A stretch of 64,000 nucleotides of DNA. Origin: Clostridia bacterium. Lineage in GTDB: Bacteria > Bacillota > Clostridia > Christensenellales > Borkfalkiaceae. Positions 7,854-18,400 of the stretch are shown here, piece after piece (the stretch's first letter is position 1; every line of letters starts with the position of its first letter). A model generated the notes under the pieces. That model made no database searches, was not told the DNA's origin, and saw nothing but the letters and a program-made list of their open reading frames with translations. The stretch lies in contig JAGASM010000035.1 in assembly GCA_017621735.1 (NCBI GenBank), forward strand, positions 1 to 64,000, read 5' to 3'. A program made the position numbers and the translations under genes.

Positions 7854-9646
7854 TGAAGTTAAAAGAATATATCAGACTTGGTAAGATCAGCATTAAGAGC
7901 CGAAAGAAATCGACGAAAAATACCGTCCGCGGGATCTCGTTTGGACTGATTATGTTAATTCCCGTCGTATTCTTTACGCTTGCGTTTAACGTTGACATGA
8001 CGAACAAGATCAACGATACGAGAAATATTTCCATCGTAAACGTTTTGACGCACGGGGAAGGGGCGGAATCGGCGACGGTTCAGCTTGGCGACAACTCGAA
8101 CAGTCCTATCGTTTTCGGCGCGTCGGATATGGCGCGTATTACCGAAAGGACAGACGCCGTAGAAGAAGTCGTATACGCCGACTACTGGGCGTTTGGAAGC
8201 GATCGGTCAAATACGAACGGATATGCGATCATCGACGAGCAAATGATGCAATATTCCGAAATCACCGGAAACGGCAATTACGGCGGGCAAATAAATTACA
8301 GCGATATTTTAATGCCCAACCTCAACGTCAAAGTGGTAGATATTACGCGCAGCGGCGGAAAGACCGTTCCTGCGGGTATCGTCGAAGACTTGGAAGAGGC
8401 GGGGAAAACCGTTTTATCCGCAGGCGAGGGATTTTCTGAAGAGGGCGGAAAAGGCGAGGTCATGATTTCCGAACTCGTTCTTCAAAAGTACGGAATCGAT
8501 CCGAGCGAAGCCATCGGAAAGGAATTTTCGCTCTTGTCGCAACTGTCGTTCAACGAACCGCATTACTACAATCAAGAATACGTCAGCGGGTACTTTCTCG
8601 ACAACGATACAAACCCCAACAACAGTTATTCCGTTTCGGAGGACGGCGTCGTGCCTAATTTTGGCGCGGCGGTCATTGCAAAGTTTGAAATCGTCGGCAT
8701 TATTTCGAACGAATATTTCTCCCTCAACAGCGCGCTCTTCCACGAGCCGCAGGTTTGGATTACGGATGCTTCCGTATATCAAACGGCGGGGGGAGAGCGG
8801 ACGGTCAAATATCTCCCCGAACTGAAAACGCATTCCAAAGAATCGACGTCCGGAAGTACGAGCAATTATCAAATTGTAACCTATCCGGAAGCGGGCGAAG
8901 AGGGCGTGATGAACTTAATGCAACAGGCGGCGGAAGAGAAGATGTTTTTCCCTGCCGTTCCCGCAATGACGCCTTGGTGCGGGGGTGAGTTTTACGTTTG
9001 GGATGCCTATTTTGAGGCACCCGTTACCATGGCATCGGTGCAATGCAAAGACTACGACGGGGCATCGACCGTTGTCGGGATCATCGACGGCGTATATACC
9101 AACCTGACGGGGGAAGACTCTTCCGATATGGGAATGGGCGGTTACGCAACGTCTTACTGCGCGGTCGAGGCGTTTGAAAACTTCTCCATGCTCCATACCA
9201 TCGGCGGTTACGTGATGGTCGTCATGTACGTATTCGGCGGAATTATCTTCTTTGCAACCTTGCTCAATTTGTACAACTCCGTCAACTATTCGGTGCAAGC
9301 GCGGAGAAATTACATCGGCATGATGCGCGCGATCGGTGCGACGAAAGACGTCATTCCTCGCCTTTATTTGGTGGAGATCCTACTCATCTTTGCGCGAAGC
9401 CTCATTTGGGTACTCATCTTTTCGGGCGGGATTTCATACGGAATCAAGGCGCTTATCGATATGCTTTTCAAGAGTGAGGCGTCGATGCTTTTGGGGACCA
9501 CGCTCAGTTTGAATTTCGGATATTTCTTCTTGGCGCTCGGCGTGGTGTTTGTTCTCATCTTTGCGATCGCGTTTATATTCAGCCGCGTCGCGTGCTTGTC
9601 CGTAACGAGAAAGGGCATTTTGGAAGTGCTCTCGGACGATAAGTAA
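7853..9646 (+). CDS. FtsX-like ABC permease (MacB type), second subunit
   Basis: A 597-residue permease with an N-terminal helix (about residues 30-45), a long extracytoplasmic domain (about 50-450) and three C-terminal helices, ending in SVTRKGILEVLSDDK. The NYIGMMRAIGATKDV loop is the FtsX coupling region that contacts the ATPase. The outside domain is larger than in the first permease, so the complex is asymmetric. It is followed 11 bp later by a lipoprotein gene, probably in the same operon. Confidence 0.85.
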   Translation: MKLKEYIRLGKISIKSRKKSTKNTVRGISFGLIMLIPVVFFTLAFNVDMTNKINDTRNISIVNVLTHGEGAESATVQLGDNSNSPIVFGASDMARITERTDAVEEVVYADYWAFGSDRSNTNGYAIIDEQMMQYSEITGNGNYGGQINYSDILMPNLNVKVVDITRSGGKTVPAGIVEDLEEAGKTVLSAGEGFSEEGGKGEVMISELVLQKYGIDPSEAIGKEFSLLSQLSFNEPHYYNQEYVSGYFLDNDTNPNNSYSVSEDGVVPNFGAAVIAKFEIVGIISNEYFSLNSALFHEPQVWITDASVYQTAGGERTVKYLPELKTHSKESTSGSTSNYQIVTYPEAGEEGVMNLMQQAAEEKMFFPAVPAMTPWCGGEFYVWDAYFEAPVTMASVQCKDYDGASTVVGIIDGVYTNLTGEDSSDMGMGGYATSYCAVEAFENFSMLHTIGGYVMVVMYVFGGIIFFATLLNLYNSVNYSVQARRNYIGMMRAIGATKDVIPRLYLVEILLIFARSLIWVLIFSGGISYGIKALIDMLFKSEASMLLGTTLSLNFGYFFLALGVVFVLIFAIAFIFSRVACLSVTRKGILEVLSDDK

Positions 9647-9657
9647 GGAGGTCGAAC

Positions 9658-11622
9658 GTGAAAAAATTAATTGTTAAAATTTTAGGTTCGGCGCTTGTAT
9701 TGACTTCTGCGTGCGCGCTTGCCGCATGCGGGGATAACGTCGACTTAAAGACGGGTGCGACCGTGTCCCTTACCGTGGAAACGGAGGCGACGGACGTTAC
9801 GATTGCAAGTACTTACGGCACGGTAACGGGGGAAGGAAACGCATATACCGTTACGCTTGATATCAAAAAAGATTTTACCGTAACCGCGTCGGCAAAGGGG
9901 TACAAGACGGTAAACCTCAACGTTTCCGTTGCGGATATTGCAGACGGATCGCACGAAGCGACGATCGTCTTGAATGAACTGTTGAAGAAAAACGTAGCCA
10001 TTACGGTAGAAGGAATTACGGATGACGTCGCAATTACTTGCGACGGAGTAACCTTTACCGCAAAGAGCGGCACGTATCAAGCGGATTTGAGCGAAGAATC
10101 GCTCGCAAAGGGAATTACCGCCACGGCAGTCGGCGCGGCGCCGTATACGTTTACGTTTACGGATGAGGAAATGAAAGGCAGTTATTTGCAAAAAGAGATT
10201 TTTCTTATCGGGGAAAACGAACGCCTTCTCGAAATCATGGGCTACGCATTGGAAGGCGTTTTGCTCGATGCGGAATTAAACTTTATTCCTTATTCGACCA
10301 TTACGACTTTGACGCCGAACTACGGCGAGCGCGTCGTTGGTGCGCGCGTTGTACTTGACGAGGCTTACAGCGGTTCTCTCACGTTTTTTAGAAGTATGAA
10401 CGAGGTCTTGGCGCGCGTTGAAGTATCGGCGGATATGACGCAGTACGATAACGTCGTTGAGGTGGAAACGGGGAATAGCGACTGGTATTCAAACGAGATT
10501 TATATTAGCGATTTGATCGATGACGGAACGGGGTACGATCCCAACCAAAGAATCGACGGAACGTTGTGGATCGAAACGGAAACGGAATTGCGCAAAGCGT
10601 ACGTTCAAACGAATTGGAACGGGGAATCGCAACACTATTATATTTCCGCACGGAGCGATGAAAACGTTAACGCGATTTGGCTTTTTAGCGGTGAAAAGGG
10701 CTCGGAAGAGAAAAAGAAGATCGATTACAACGGGCAAACGTCAATCGCTTTAGCCGATTTTGCGTCGGCGACGCTCGATATTTCGTTTGTTTTATACGAC
10801 CAGGTGTTTAAGGAAATTTCGACGGAGTATGAGAGCGTTACGTTCCCTCATAATAGCGAAGTGGAATATCCCGTTGTCAACGGGGTAATTGAAAGCCTCC
10901 CCGGTTATTCTATGTGGGATAACGTTGAGTTGTCGCACGGAGTCTATGCGTATTCAAGATTCGAGGAGATCGTTAAAGTCGGGGACGCGTGGTGTTATCT
11001 TTTGGAATTTTCGGCAGACGCGAAGTATTCGTTTACGTTAAAAGATAAAAACGGGAATCCCGTTACGGGCGCGACGATTAACGTGGGAAGTGAAGAATCC
11101 CCTGAATATCCGTTTACGGAAGAGGGGAACGGCGTATATTCGCTGACGGCATCCAGTACGAATCATTATTACGCAAAGATCACGGTGGGGGGAAGCGAAG
11201 GGTATTATAGCATTCCTATCGATCCCACGGACTCCATGTGGACGAGGGACGGAAGAAATTTGAGCACCGAGATTACGTTGCGGTCGGAAAACGTCGCGGG
11301 ATTGCTTTTAGATTTCGGGCGTTTCCAAGGCCGTTTCTGGGGAACGATCAGCGTTTCGATCGTCGACGATACGACGGGTGCAACAATCAAAAAGGTTCCG
11401 AACGGGTCTTTCCGTTACTATTTGCGTGCGGATATCGACGCAACCGTTACGTTTAAGGTCGTCTTCCGTTATTACGATTATACGACGGATGGAAAGGATG
11501 CAAACGAGCAAATTACAAGAGAAACGCTTGTAACCTTTAATGTGGCGGAATATGCGCGTATCGCGGGGGTTAGCGAAGTGCAACCGCCCAACGTGGAAAG
11601 CGATCCGTTCTACAACTGGTAA
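9658..11622 (+). CDS. Lipoprotein of the ABC exporter operon
   Basis: A 654-residue secreted lipoprotein: signal peptide with lipobox LAAC (about residues 20-23), then beta-rich repeated segments (TVSLTVETEATDVTIAS, VAITVEGITDDVAITC) like carboxypeptidase-regulatory or PEGA-type beta sandwiches. No catalytic motif is recognised. GTG start at 9658 after AAGGAGG. Being the last gene of the ABC operon, it may be a cargo or an external partner of the two permeases. The very end (SDPFYNW) is echoed in the repeats downstream. Confidence 0.7.
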   Translation: MKKLIVKILGSALVLTSACALAACGDNVDLKTGATVSLTVETEATDVTIASTYGTVTGEGNAYTVTLDIKKDFTVTASAKGYKTVNLNVSVADIADGSHEATIVLNELLKKNVAITVEGITDDVAITCDGVTFTAKSGTYQADLSEESLAKGITATAVGAAPYTFTFTDEEMKGSYLQKEIFLIGENERLLEIMGYALEGVLLDAELNFIPYSTITTLTPNYGERVVGARVVLDEAYSGSLTFFRSMNEVLARVEVSADMTQYDNVVEVETGNSDWYSNEIYISDLIDDGTGYDPNQRIDGTLWIETETELRKAYVQTNWNGESQHYYISARSDENVNAIWLFSGEKGSEEKKKIDYNGQTSIALADFASATLDISFVLYDQVFKEISTEYESVTFPHNSEVEYPVVNGVIESLPGYSMWDNVELSHGVYAYSRFEEIVKVGDAWCYLLEFSADAKYSFTLKDKNGNPVTGATINVGSEESPEYPFTEEGNGVYSLTASSTNHYYAKITVGGSEGYYSIPIDPTDSMWTRDGRNLSTEITLRSENVAGLLLDFGRFQGRFWGTISVSIVDDTTGATIKKVPNGSFRYYLRADIDATVTFKVVFRYYDYTTDGKDANEQITRETLVTFNVAEYARIAGVSEVQPPNVESDPFYNW

Positions 11623-11890
11623 CGCTAAAAAGTGCGGGAAACGGAGGAAACGATCGCTATAAACGAAAAAAGCGCGGAGTCCCGACGGAAAGCGATTTGC
11701 GACAAACGTTAAAAGTGCGGGAAACCGACGGGAAACGATTCGCTGCAAACGTTAAAAGCGCGGGAAACCGACTGACGGAAACGATTTGCCAAAAACGTTA
11801 AAAAGCACGGGAAACCGACAAAAACGCTTGTAAACTACGCAATCTTTCTTCGCGGAGTCCCGACGGAAAGCGATTCGTTCTACAACTGAA
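11623..11890 (+). repeat. Degenerate tandem repeats with an echo of the upstream gene end
   Basis: No gene is seen in 11623-12118. About four degenerate units of 42-53 bp start near 11622, 11707, 11749 and 11796 with AACGTTAAAA followed by GCGGGAAACCGAC. A second motif, GCGGAGTCCCGACGGAAAGC, occurs near 11675 and 11855. At 11867-11889 the sequence AAAGCGATTCGTTCTACAAC nearly copies the coding end at 11602. Confidence 0.8.
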
Positions 11891-11892
11891 TT

Positions 11893-11922
11893 AAAAAGGT
11901 TTCGCTTAGGCGAAACCTTTTT
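11893..11922. terminator. Intrinsic terminator
   Basis: Stem AAAAAGGTTTCGC / GCGAAACCTTTTT with loop TTAG and a T-rich tail, after the repeat array. Confidence 0.9.
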
Positions 11923-12001
11923 CTTTTTGCAAAAGCAAAAGGGCATTTCAACGAGTTTCATATTACTAAAACGATTATTTTAACAATTTTTCATAACGCT
12001 A

Positions 12002-12030
12002 TTGACACGTAAGAAGGCGAGTGTTATAAT
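12002..12030 (+). promoter_or_regulatory. Promoter of the CUT1/glycan operon
   Basis: Consensus TTGACA (12002-12007), 17 bp, TATAAT (12025-12030); start of transcription predicted near 12037. Confidence 0.88.
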
Positions 12031-12039
12031 GATAAACGA

Positions 12040-12078
12040 GAAAATGTCTATCATTATATGATAGGATAGGACATTTTC
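12040..12078 (+). promoter_or_regulatory. Nested inverted repeats at the 5' end of the glycan mRNA
   Basis: GAAAATGTC (12040-12048) pairs with GACATTTTC (12070-12078), and inside lies TATCAT-TAT-ATGATA (12049-12063). It sits directly after the predicted start site, so it may be a repressor operator or a 5' stabilising hairpin. Confidence 0.6.
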
Positions 12079-12118
12079 ATATTAGGCAATTTGAAAAAAT
12101 GAGGAGGAAACAAATCAC

Positions 12119-13546
12119 ATGAAAAAAGGTATTTTTTGCGTAGTGCTTGCGGGGGCGATGGCGCTCGGCATGACGGCTTGCGGAGAGGATCCCGCATTGA
12201 ACGATCCCAACGCGGGCGTAGGCGCCGACGGGAAAGTAACCATTCAGTTCTTTGGATGGGGGGATACCGCGGAGCAAGAAAACTATCAAACGCTTTGCAA
12301 TCAGTTTATGGAGGAAAACGAGGATATTATCGTCGTTTACGATGCGGAAAACGCGTCGACGTATATGACGACGCTCAAAAACCGCGCGAACAACCTTCCC
12401 GATTTGTTCTATATGCCCGACTACGACTTTTTGGAATGGGTTGCGAACGGCACGCTCATGGATATGTCGCCGTACCTTACGGACGAGGAAATTTCTCAAA
12501 TTTGGCCGGAGGCAATCGGGGAATATTATTTTGATATGAACACGATGAAACTCGGTAAGAGCGCGGACGCGGGCATTTACGGACTTCCGAAGGACCTCGG
12601 TCCCTTCACCCTCGTCTACAATAAGACGTTGCTTGACGCAAAAATCGAACAATACGGTTTGGATAGCGACGCGATCTATGCGCAGTTGAGCGCGACCGAT
12701 CCGATGACGTGGAGCGAATTTACGGCGCTTTTGAAACAAGTCGATCCCGACGGCGGTGCGGATAACGTTTACGGTATTTCGCACTACGAGTTGGAAGCGG
12801 CGGTATACTCCAACGACGCGGACTTCTTCAACGAAGGTGCGGTTACGCAGACGATTACCGATCCTAACTTCTACGACGCGGTACAGTTTATCGTCGATTT
12901 GACGACGGAACATAACGTTATGCCTTCTGCGGACGACCAAGTTTCTACCAACGGGTATCAACGCTTTAAGGGGCAAGGCTGTATCTTCAGTTTCATGGGA
13001 CCTTGGGACTGCGCGGAATTCTGGAAGACGGTCAATTTCGATTACGACGTCGTTCCCGTTCCCTACAACGGCGCAAACCCCAACGCGCAAAGCACCGCGT
13101 GGGTTGGTTCGATGGGGTACTGCATGCCTTCTAAAATCAAAAATCAAACGAAGAAGGTGGAGGCGGCAATCAAACTTGCAAAATACCTCTGCATGAATGA
13201 GGACGCACAACGCAAGTTCTACGAACTCGGACAACAAGTTCCTAACCTCATTACGATGGCGACGGGCGAATACGTCAACGATACGCAAAACATCCTTGGC
13301 GAAAAGAATCCTCCTTCGAGAAGCGTATGGGTAGATACCATCAACGGCACGAGCGCAACGGATAAGATCGGCGGAAAGGTGCGCGCACGCTACTATACAT
13401 ATTCTTCCGACTGGTATAACGCATTGACCGAGCATTTCGGCAACGTGGACATGTGGGACGGCGCCGTTTCGGCGAAAACGGCATGCGAAGGATTTGCGAC
13501 AACGTTCCAAGCGTATCTCGATACGTATCAAGCAGATTTGGGGTAA
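12119..13546 (+). CDS. Extracellular solute-binding lipoprotein, CUT1 carbohydrate ABC transporter
   Basis: A 475-residue family 1 binding protein (SBP_bac_1) for sugars or oligosaccharides. The lipobox MTAC is at about residues 18-21, then TIQFFGWGD opens the mature fold. FSFMGPWDCAEF is typical of the hinge region in CUT1 binding proteins. ATG 12119 follows GAGGAGG. It is followed 3 bp later by the first permease and is the first gene of a six-gene run into two GH43 enzymes, which points to arabinose- or xylose-containing oligosaccharides as ligand. The ligand is inferred. Confidence 0.9.
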   Translation: MKKGIFCVVLAGAMALGMTACGEDPALNDPNAGVGADGKVTIQFFGWGDTAEQENYQTLCNQFMEENEDIIVVYDAENASTYMTTLKNRANNLPDLFYMPDYDFLEWVANGTLMDMSPYLTDEEISQIWPEAIGEYYFDMNTMKLGKSADAGIYGLPKDLGPFTLVYNKTLLDAKIEQYGLDSDAIYAQLSATDPMTWSEFTALLKQVDPDGGADNVYGISHYELEAAVYSNDADFFNEGAVTQTITDPNFYDAVQFIVDLTTEHNVMPSADDQVSTNGYQRFKGQGCIFSFMGPWDCAEFWKTVNFDYDVVPVPYNGANPNAQSTAWVGSMGYCMPSKIKNQTKKVEAAIKLAKYLCMNEDAQRKFYELGQQVPNLITMATGEYVNDTQNILGEKNPPSRSVWVDTINGTSATDKIGGKVRARYYTYSSDWYNALTEHFGNVDMWDGAVSAKTACEGFATTFQAYLDTYQADLG

Positions 13547-13549
13547 CGT

Positions 13550-14509
13550 ATGACGGAAGAAATTTTGCAATCGGACGGCGCGTTTGCGGTGGAAGAAACA
13601 CCCGCGGCTCCCACGCCCGTTTCCAAAAAACGGAAAAGTAAATTAGACAGGCAGGAGAATATCGTTGCATTTTTGTTTATTCTCCTTCCTATCATCGGCT
13701 TTTGCGTATTTACCATCGGTGCAATGGCATTCTCCTTCATTTACAGTTTTCAAGACTATAACATGTTGACGGGAGAATCTTCTCCCGCGGGATTAAAAAA
13801 CTACACCGATTTGTTTACGCATATCATCTATTCCAAAAACTTCTTGCAATCGATCGGAAATACGCTTATCCTTTTGATCAGCACCCCGCTTAGCATGATG
13901 TTGGGGCTTGGTCTTGCGGGGCTTTTGCGTTTGGGCAACATCAAAGGGGCGAAGATCTTCCAAGTTTTGTATTATCTTCCCGCCGTATCGAGTGCGGTTG
14001 CAATGAACATCGTTTGGCGTTATATTTTTAACAACGAGTTCGGAATTATCAACCAAATTCTCGGCGTAAAGATCAACTGGCTCAGCGATGAAACGCTCAT
14101 TAAAATTGCAATCATCTTCAAAAATTCCCTCAACGGAATGGGTGGCGCAATGATCATGTATCTTGCGGGAATGCTCAATATCCCCAAGGACTACTACGAG
14201 GCGGCGGATATCGACGGGGCGGGTAAATTCCGTCAGTTCATCTCCATCACCTTCCCGCTCATTACGCCGATGACCTTCTATCTCCTCATTACGGGGATTA
14301 TCGGCGGACTTCAATCGTATGCAGATGCAGACGTCTTTGCGGCGGGCAATCAGGGCGCGCAAACGATCGTCTACTTCATTTGGAACAGAGGGATCAATCA
14401 AAGCAGATACGGCTTGGCGTCGGCGGCGTCCGTGTTGCTTGCAATCGTCATTATGGCGATTACGCTCGTGCAGTTCAAACTGTCGAATAAGTGGGTTTAC
14501 GAGGAGTAA
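13550..14509 (+). CDS. CUT1 sugar ABC permease, MalF/UgpA type
   Basis: A 319-residue membrane protein with a 35-residue cytoplasmic lead and about six helices. The ATPase-contact EAA loop is seen as YYEAADIDGAGKFRQF. It forms the channel with the next gene. No ATPase gene is in the cluster, so a shared MsmK-like ATPase elsewhere is presumed, as is common for CUT1 systems in Bacillota. Confidence 0.92.
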   Translation: MTEEILQSDGAFAVEETPAAPTPVSKKRKSKLDRQENIVAFLFILLPIIGFCVFTIGAMAFSFIYSFQDYNMLTGESSPAGLKNYTDLFTHIIYSKNFLQSIGNTLILLISTPLSMMLGLGLAGLLRLGNIKGAKIFQVLYYLPAVSSAVAMNIVWRYIFNNEFGIINQILGVKINWLSDETLIKIAIIFKNSLNGMGGAMIMYLAGMLNIPKDYYEAADIDGAGKFRQFISITFPLITPMTFYLLITGIIGGLQSYADADVFAAGNQGAQTIVYFIWNRGINQSRYGLASAASVLLAIVIMAITLVQFKLSNKWVYEE

Positions 14510-14514
14510 CGGAA

Positions 14515-15420
14515 ATGGAAGAGATTTTGTTAGAACAACCCGAACAACCCATCAACGCCGACAAAAAGAAGGGAGGAACGGCAAGCGTCGGGAAAATCGC
14601 GCTTCGCGTATTTACTTACGTGATCTTGGTGCTCGGCGCGGCGATTTTGGTATTCCCGTATCTTTGGATGCTCCTTACGTCCTTTAAGGACGATTACGAG
14701 GCGATGAGTTTGACTCTCGTCTTGTTCCCGACCGACGTTTGGCACGTAGAAAACTACAAAAAGATTTGGACGATCGTTCCCCTTATGCGCGGTGTTTTGA
14801 ATACGCTCACCGTCGAAGTTTCGGTCATCGTCATCGGTACGTTCGTATCGACGCTTGCGGCGTTCAGTTTTGCAAAACTCAAATTACGCGCAAAGACGTT
14901 TTGGCTCCTCTTCTTGATGAGCGGAATGATGGTTCCCTATGCGGCGCTCATGATGCCGCAATTCCGTGCCTTCTACGCATTAAAGATGTTCGACACCCTG
15001 TGGCCGCTCATCTTGCCCGGATTTTTCGGGAACATTTCCATGATGTTCTTCCTCATTCAGTACATGAAGGGGATTTCCAACTCCTTCTTCGAGGCGGCAA
15101 AACTTGACGGTGCGGGGTATATGACGATGTTCCTCACCATCATGTTCCCGATGGTCAAAACGGCAATCGCGGCACAAGTTATTTTCTGGTTCATCGGTAT
15201 TTGGAACGACTATTTTGCACCTGCAATCTATTTGAAGAGTGACGAATCGATGACGTTGCAACCGATGATGGCGCGCATCAATTCCAACAATTCGGGAGGA
15301 ACGAATCTTCCGCTCATCATGGCGGGCGCGGTGCTCTCGAGTATCCCGATGATGGTCATCTACATTACCTGTCAAAAATTCTTTATCGAATCGTTGGCAA
15401 TTTCCGGCGTAAAAGGTTAA
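14515..15420 (+). CDS. CUT1 sugar ABC permease, MalG/UgpE type
   Basis: A 301-residue permease with an N-terminal cytoplasmic tail, six predicted helices and the EAA loop FFEAAKLDGAGYMTMF. ATG 14515 is preceded by GAGGAG that overlaps the end of the upstream permease. The C-terminus FIESLAISGVKG is typical of this partner. It ends 21 bp before the giant lipoprotein gene, which has its own AGGAGG. Confidence 0.92.
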   Translation: MEEILLEQPEQPINADKKKGGTASVGKIALRVFTYVILVLGAAILVFPYLWMLLTSFKDDYEAMSLTLVLFPTDVWHVENYKKIWTIVPLMRGVLNTLTVEVSVIVIGTFVSTLAAFSFAKLKLRAKTFWLLFLMSGMMVPYAALMMPQFRAFYALKMFDTLWPLILPGFFGNISMMFFLIQYMKGISNSFFEAAKLDGAGYMTMFLTIMFPMVKTAIAAQVIFWFIGIWNDYFAPAIYLKSDESMTLQPMMARINSNNSGGTNLPLIMAGAVLSSIPMMVIYITCQKFFIESLAISGVKG

Positions 15421-15441
15421 TTGAAATAGGAGGAAAAAGGT

Positions 15442-18400
15442 ATGAAACAAAAGTGGACGTGTATCGCGGTTGCATTGCTGTCGCTTACTGCGTTGACGGC
15501 GTGTAAAGAACCGCCCGTAGGCGGCAATCCCGGCGATACGTACGAAGATTATACTTCCACCAAACAACCGGGGAACGACTCGTTCGATTATCCCGGAAAC
15601 TATGCTGCTCCCGAACTCAACATGGACGGGAAGGGGGAAGACGCAGAGTGGCTTGCAATCACCGAGCCGCTTGCAACTTTCGGACACGGGGACGCGGCGA
15701 CCGTCAAGGCGTACCGTGGGGAAGACGCGTTGTTTTTCCTGTTTGAAGTAAGGGATACTATTCTCCTTACGGAAGGGACGGCAAACGACGACACGGTTAC
15801 CCGTTCGGACAGTATCGAGTTTTATCTCGACACGCTCGCCGACGGCGGATCTAAACCGCAAAACGACGATTATCAAATCAACCTCGGCATTCACGGCAAA
15901 ACGCGTATCATGCAAGGCTCGGGAAGCGGATGGGGGAATTGGAACGGACTCATCGACTACGAAGTGTTCCTCGACGGCACCCTCAACGACGGAACGGATG
16001 CAAGCGATACGGGTTATAGCGTAGAGGTTATGATTCCTTATGCGCAAATCAATATCGAAAAAGACGATACGATTGCGATTTCTTTCGGCCACGTAGACAA
16101 GGCGGGGCCGGGGAGCGCTGCTGGAAGCGATTGGGACTGGTACCCGTGGCTTTACAAGGGTGCGCCCACCGAACCGCAAACGCCCGACAACTACGTTCTT
16201 CTCGATAAGGACAACGTATTGATGTCGCGCGATGAAGAAGAGCGCCCGAATGCGGAAATGGCAGGGTACGTTACCGACGGGCAAACGCAACAGCCGATTG
16301 TGGGCGCGACCGTTTCCGTCTTAATCGGAGGAAGCGAACAAACGACCACGACGGACGAGGCGGGATTCTTCTCGTTTGCGGACGTCGATCCGGAAGGAAC
16401 TTACACCGTCGTCATCGAAAAGGACGGTTACATCAGCAATTCCGTAACGTATACGCGTGCGGAACTCCGCGCGGCAAACGGCGGAAGAGTGCAAAAGGAC
16501 ATCTCCGTTTTGAACGAATCGACGGTAGCGAGAACGGAACTCGTCGGTACGGTAAAGAACGTTGTCGACGGAGCGATCGGCGGGGCAACCGTCCGCATCG
16601 AAGGCACGACGATGCAAACGACGGCAAGCGCAGACGGTACTTTCTCCATTGCAGACGTTCCCGTTGTAGCGGGAGAAGACGTTACGCTTACCGTTTCCAA
16701 AGCAGGGTACGGCACGAGCAAGACGGTTGTAAAGAGCGACAGTTTGGTATCGAACGGCGAAACGGAAGTCGGCGACGTCAACATCAACCTTCCCTATGCG
16801 CAAACGGGTGCGTTCGGCTTAAAGAATGCAAACTTTGCGGACAGTTCAATGGAAATTTCCCGTACGCTTACGGGCGTGGAATTCCTCCTTACGGGTACCC
16901 GTCAGTTGAGCGGACATATCGAAATTTACGTCGATACGAAAGACTGTGCGTCCCACCGCGACAACGATACTTCCTTCTGGTGCTTCAACCTCGAAGATAC
17001 CGGTAGAATTTCGGGCAACCACTACGCAGGCGGCGTATTTAAGTTGGAAGGACTTGAATACACCCTTGAAAAGAACGATTCGACGGGCTATTCCGCGCGT
17101 TTCTTTGTTCCGTATACCTATTTGGGCATTACGCCTTTCGAGGTATTCGGAATCTCGCTCGGTCAATGGTCGACGACGGCAAACGACTGGGACGGCTGGG
17201 GCTTTGCGGGGCAGTTTGTTGCGCCCGAAACGCCCGCAACGCTCATTCGCTTGAGCGCGACGAACGAACTTTACAGAGCGGACAGCAACGCTTCCATGGT
17301 TACCCTTTCGGGGAACGTCGGCATGCAAGGAGTGCGCGTTTCGGTTGAAGGTACGGATTATGCGGTTACGACGGGCGCAAACGGCGCTTGGAATATGCGC
17401 ATTCCCGCGACGGCAAACGCAATCAACCTCGTTTACTCCATTCAAGGATATCAAACGCAGACGACGCAAATTGCAGCGGGCTACTTTGATACGCATTACG
17501 CGTTTAGCGAAAACGTTACCATGCAAGAACAGTCGGCGTCCGTCAGCGGTACGGTTACGGACAGCGTAACGGGCGATCCCGTAGAAGGGGTTACGGTTAC
17601 CGTTGTCGGAACGCAAATTACTGCGACGACGAACGCAAACGGCGAATATACGTTGAGCGGAATTTCTACGTTTGGCGACGTTTCGATCACCTTCGTAAAA
17701 GAGGGTTACGCGACGCAACAAAAAGATATCTCGGCGGCGGATCTTGCTCAAAGCGCAACGCACGATTTGGACGTTTCCTTCGTGTCCAACGCACAAGTGG
17801 CGGAAATTACCCTTTCGGGTACGGTTACGAACGTCAACGGCGCGGTGGCAGGGGCAACCGTTACCGTAGAGGGGACGGAGTACACCGCAACGACGAACGC
17901 AAGCGGCGAATGGACGATTGAAAACTTCAAGAGCGTCGACAGCAAGATTGTCATTACAAAGGACGGCTACATTCAAAAGACGCTTTCCTACAAGGCGGAA
18001 AACCTTGCGCAAGGCGCGGATTCTTATTCGATGGGAGAAGTCGACTTCGTATTAGATTACGTCGTCTTTGGGGAACTTGAAGAAAAGATTGCGGATGCGG
18101 TACGCAACGCATTCCCCGGATTTACCTTCTACGTAACGAGAACGGAAACGGCGTTTGAGTTTAAGATGATCGGGAAACGCGCGTTTGCAGGCGCAAACCT
18201 CGAATTCTACTTGGATATCGGGGCAAACAACGCGAGAGATTATCAGTTGATTTTCCAACCGGACGGGTCGCTTACGGTCAATCATTATACCGGTTCGAAT
18301 ACGTCTACTTCCGCGCTCACGTGGGAAGTAAAGAACGTAGACACGGCGGCGGAAATTTACCTTACCCTTCCGTATACCTTCCTCGGCGTTCAACCGACGG

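Noticed and set aside
12077..13570. 497-codon minus-strand open frame opposite the sugar-binding protein
   Set aside because: Antisense shadow of a clear lipoprotein gene.
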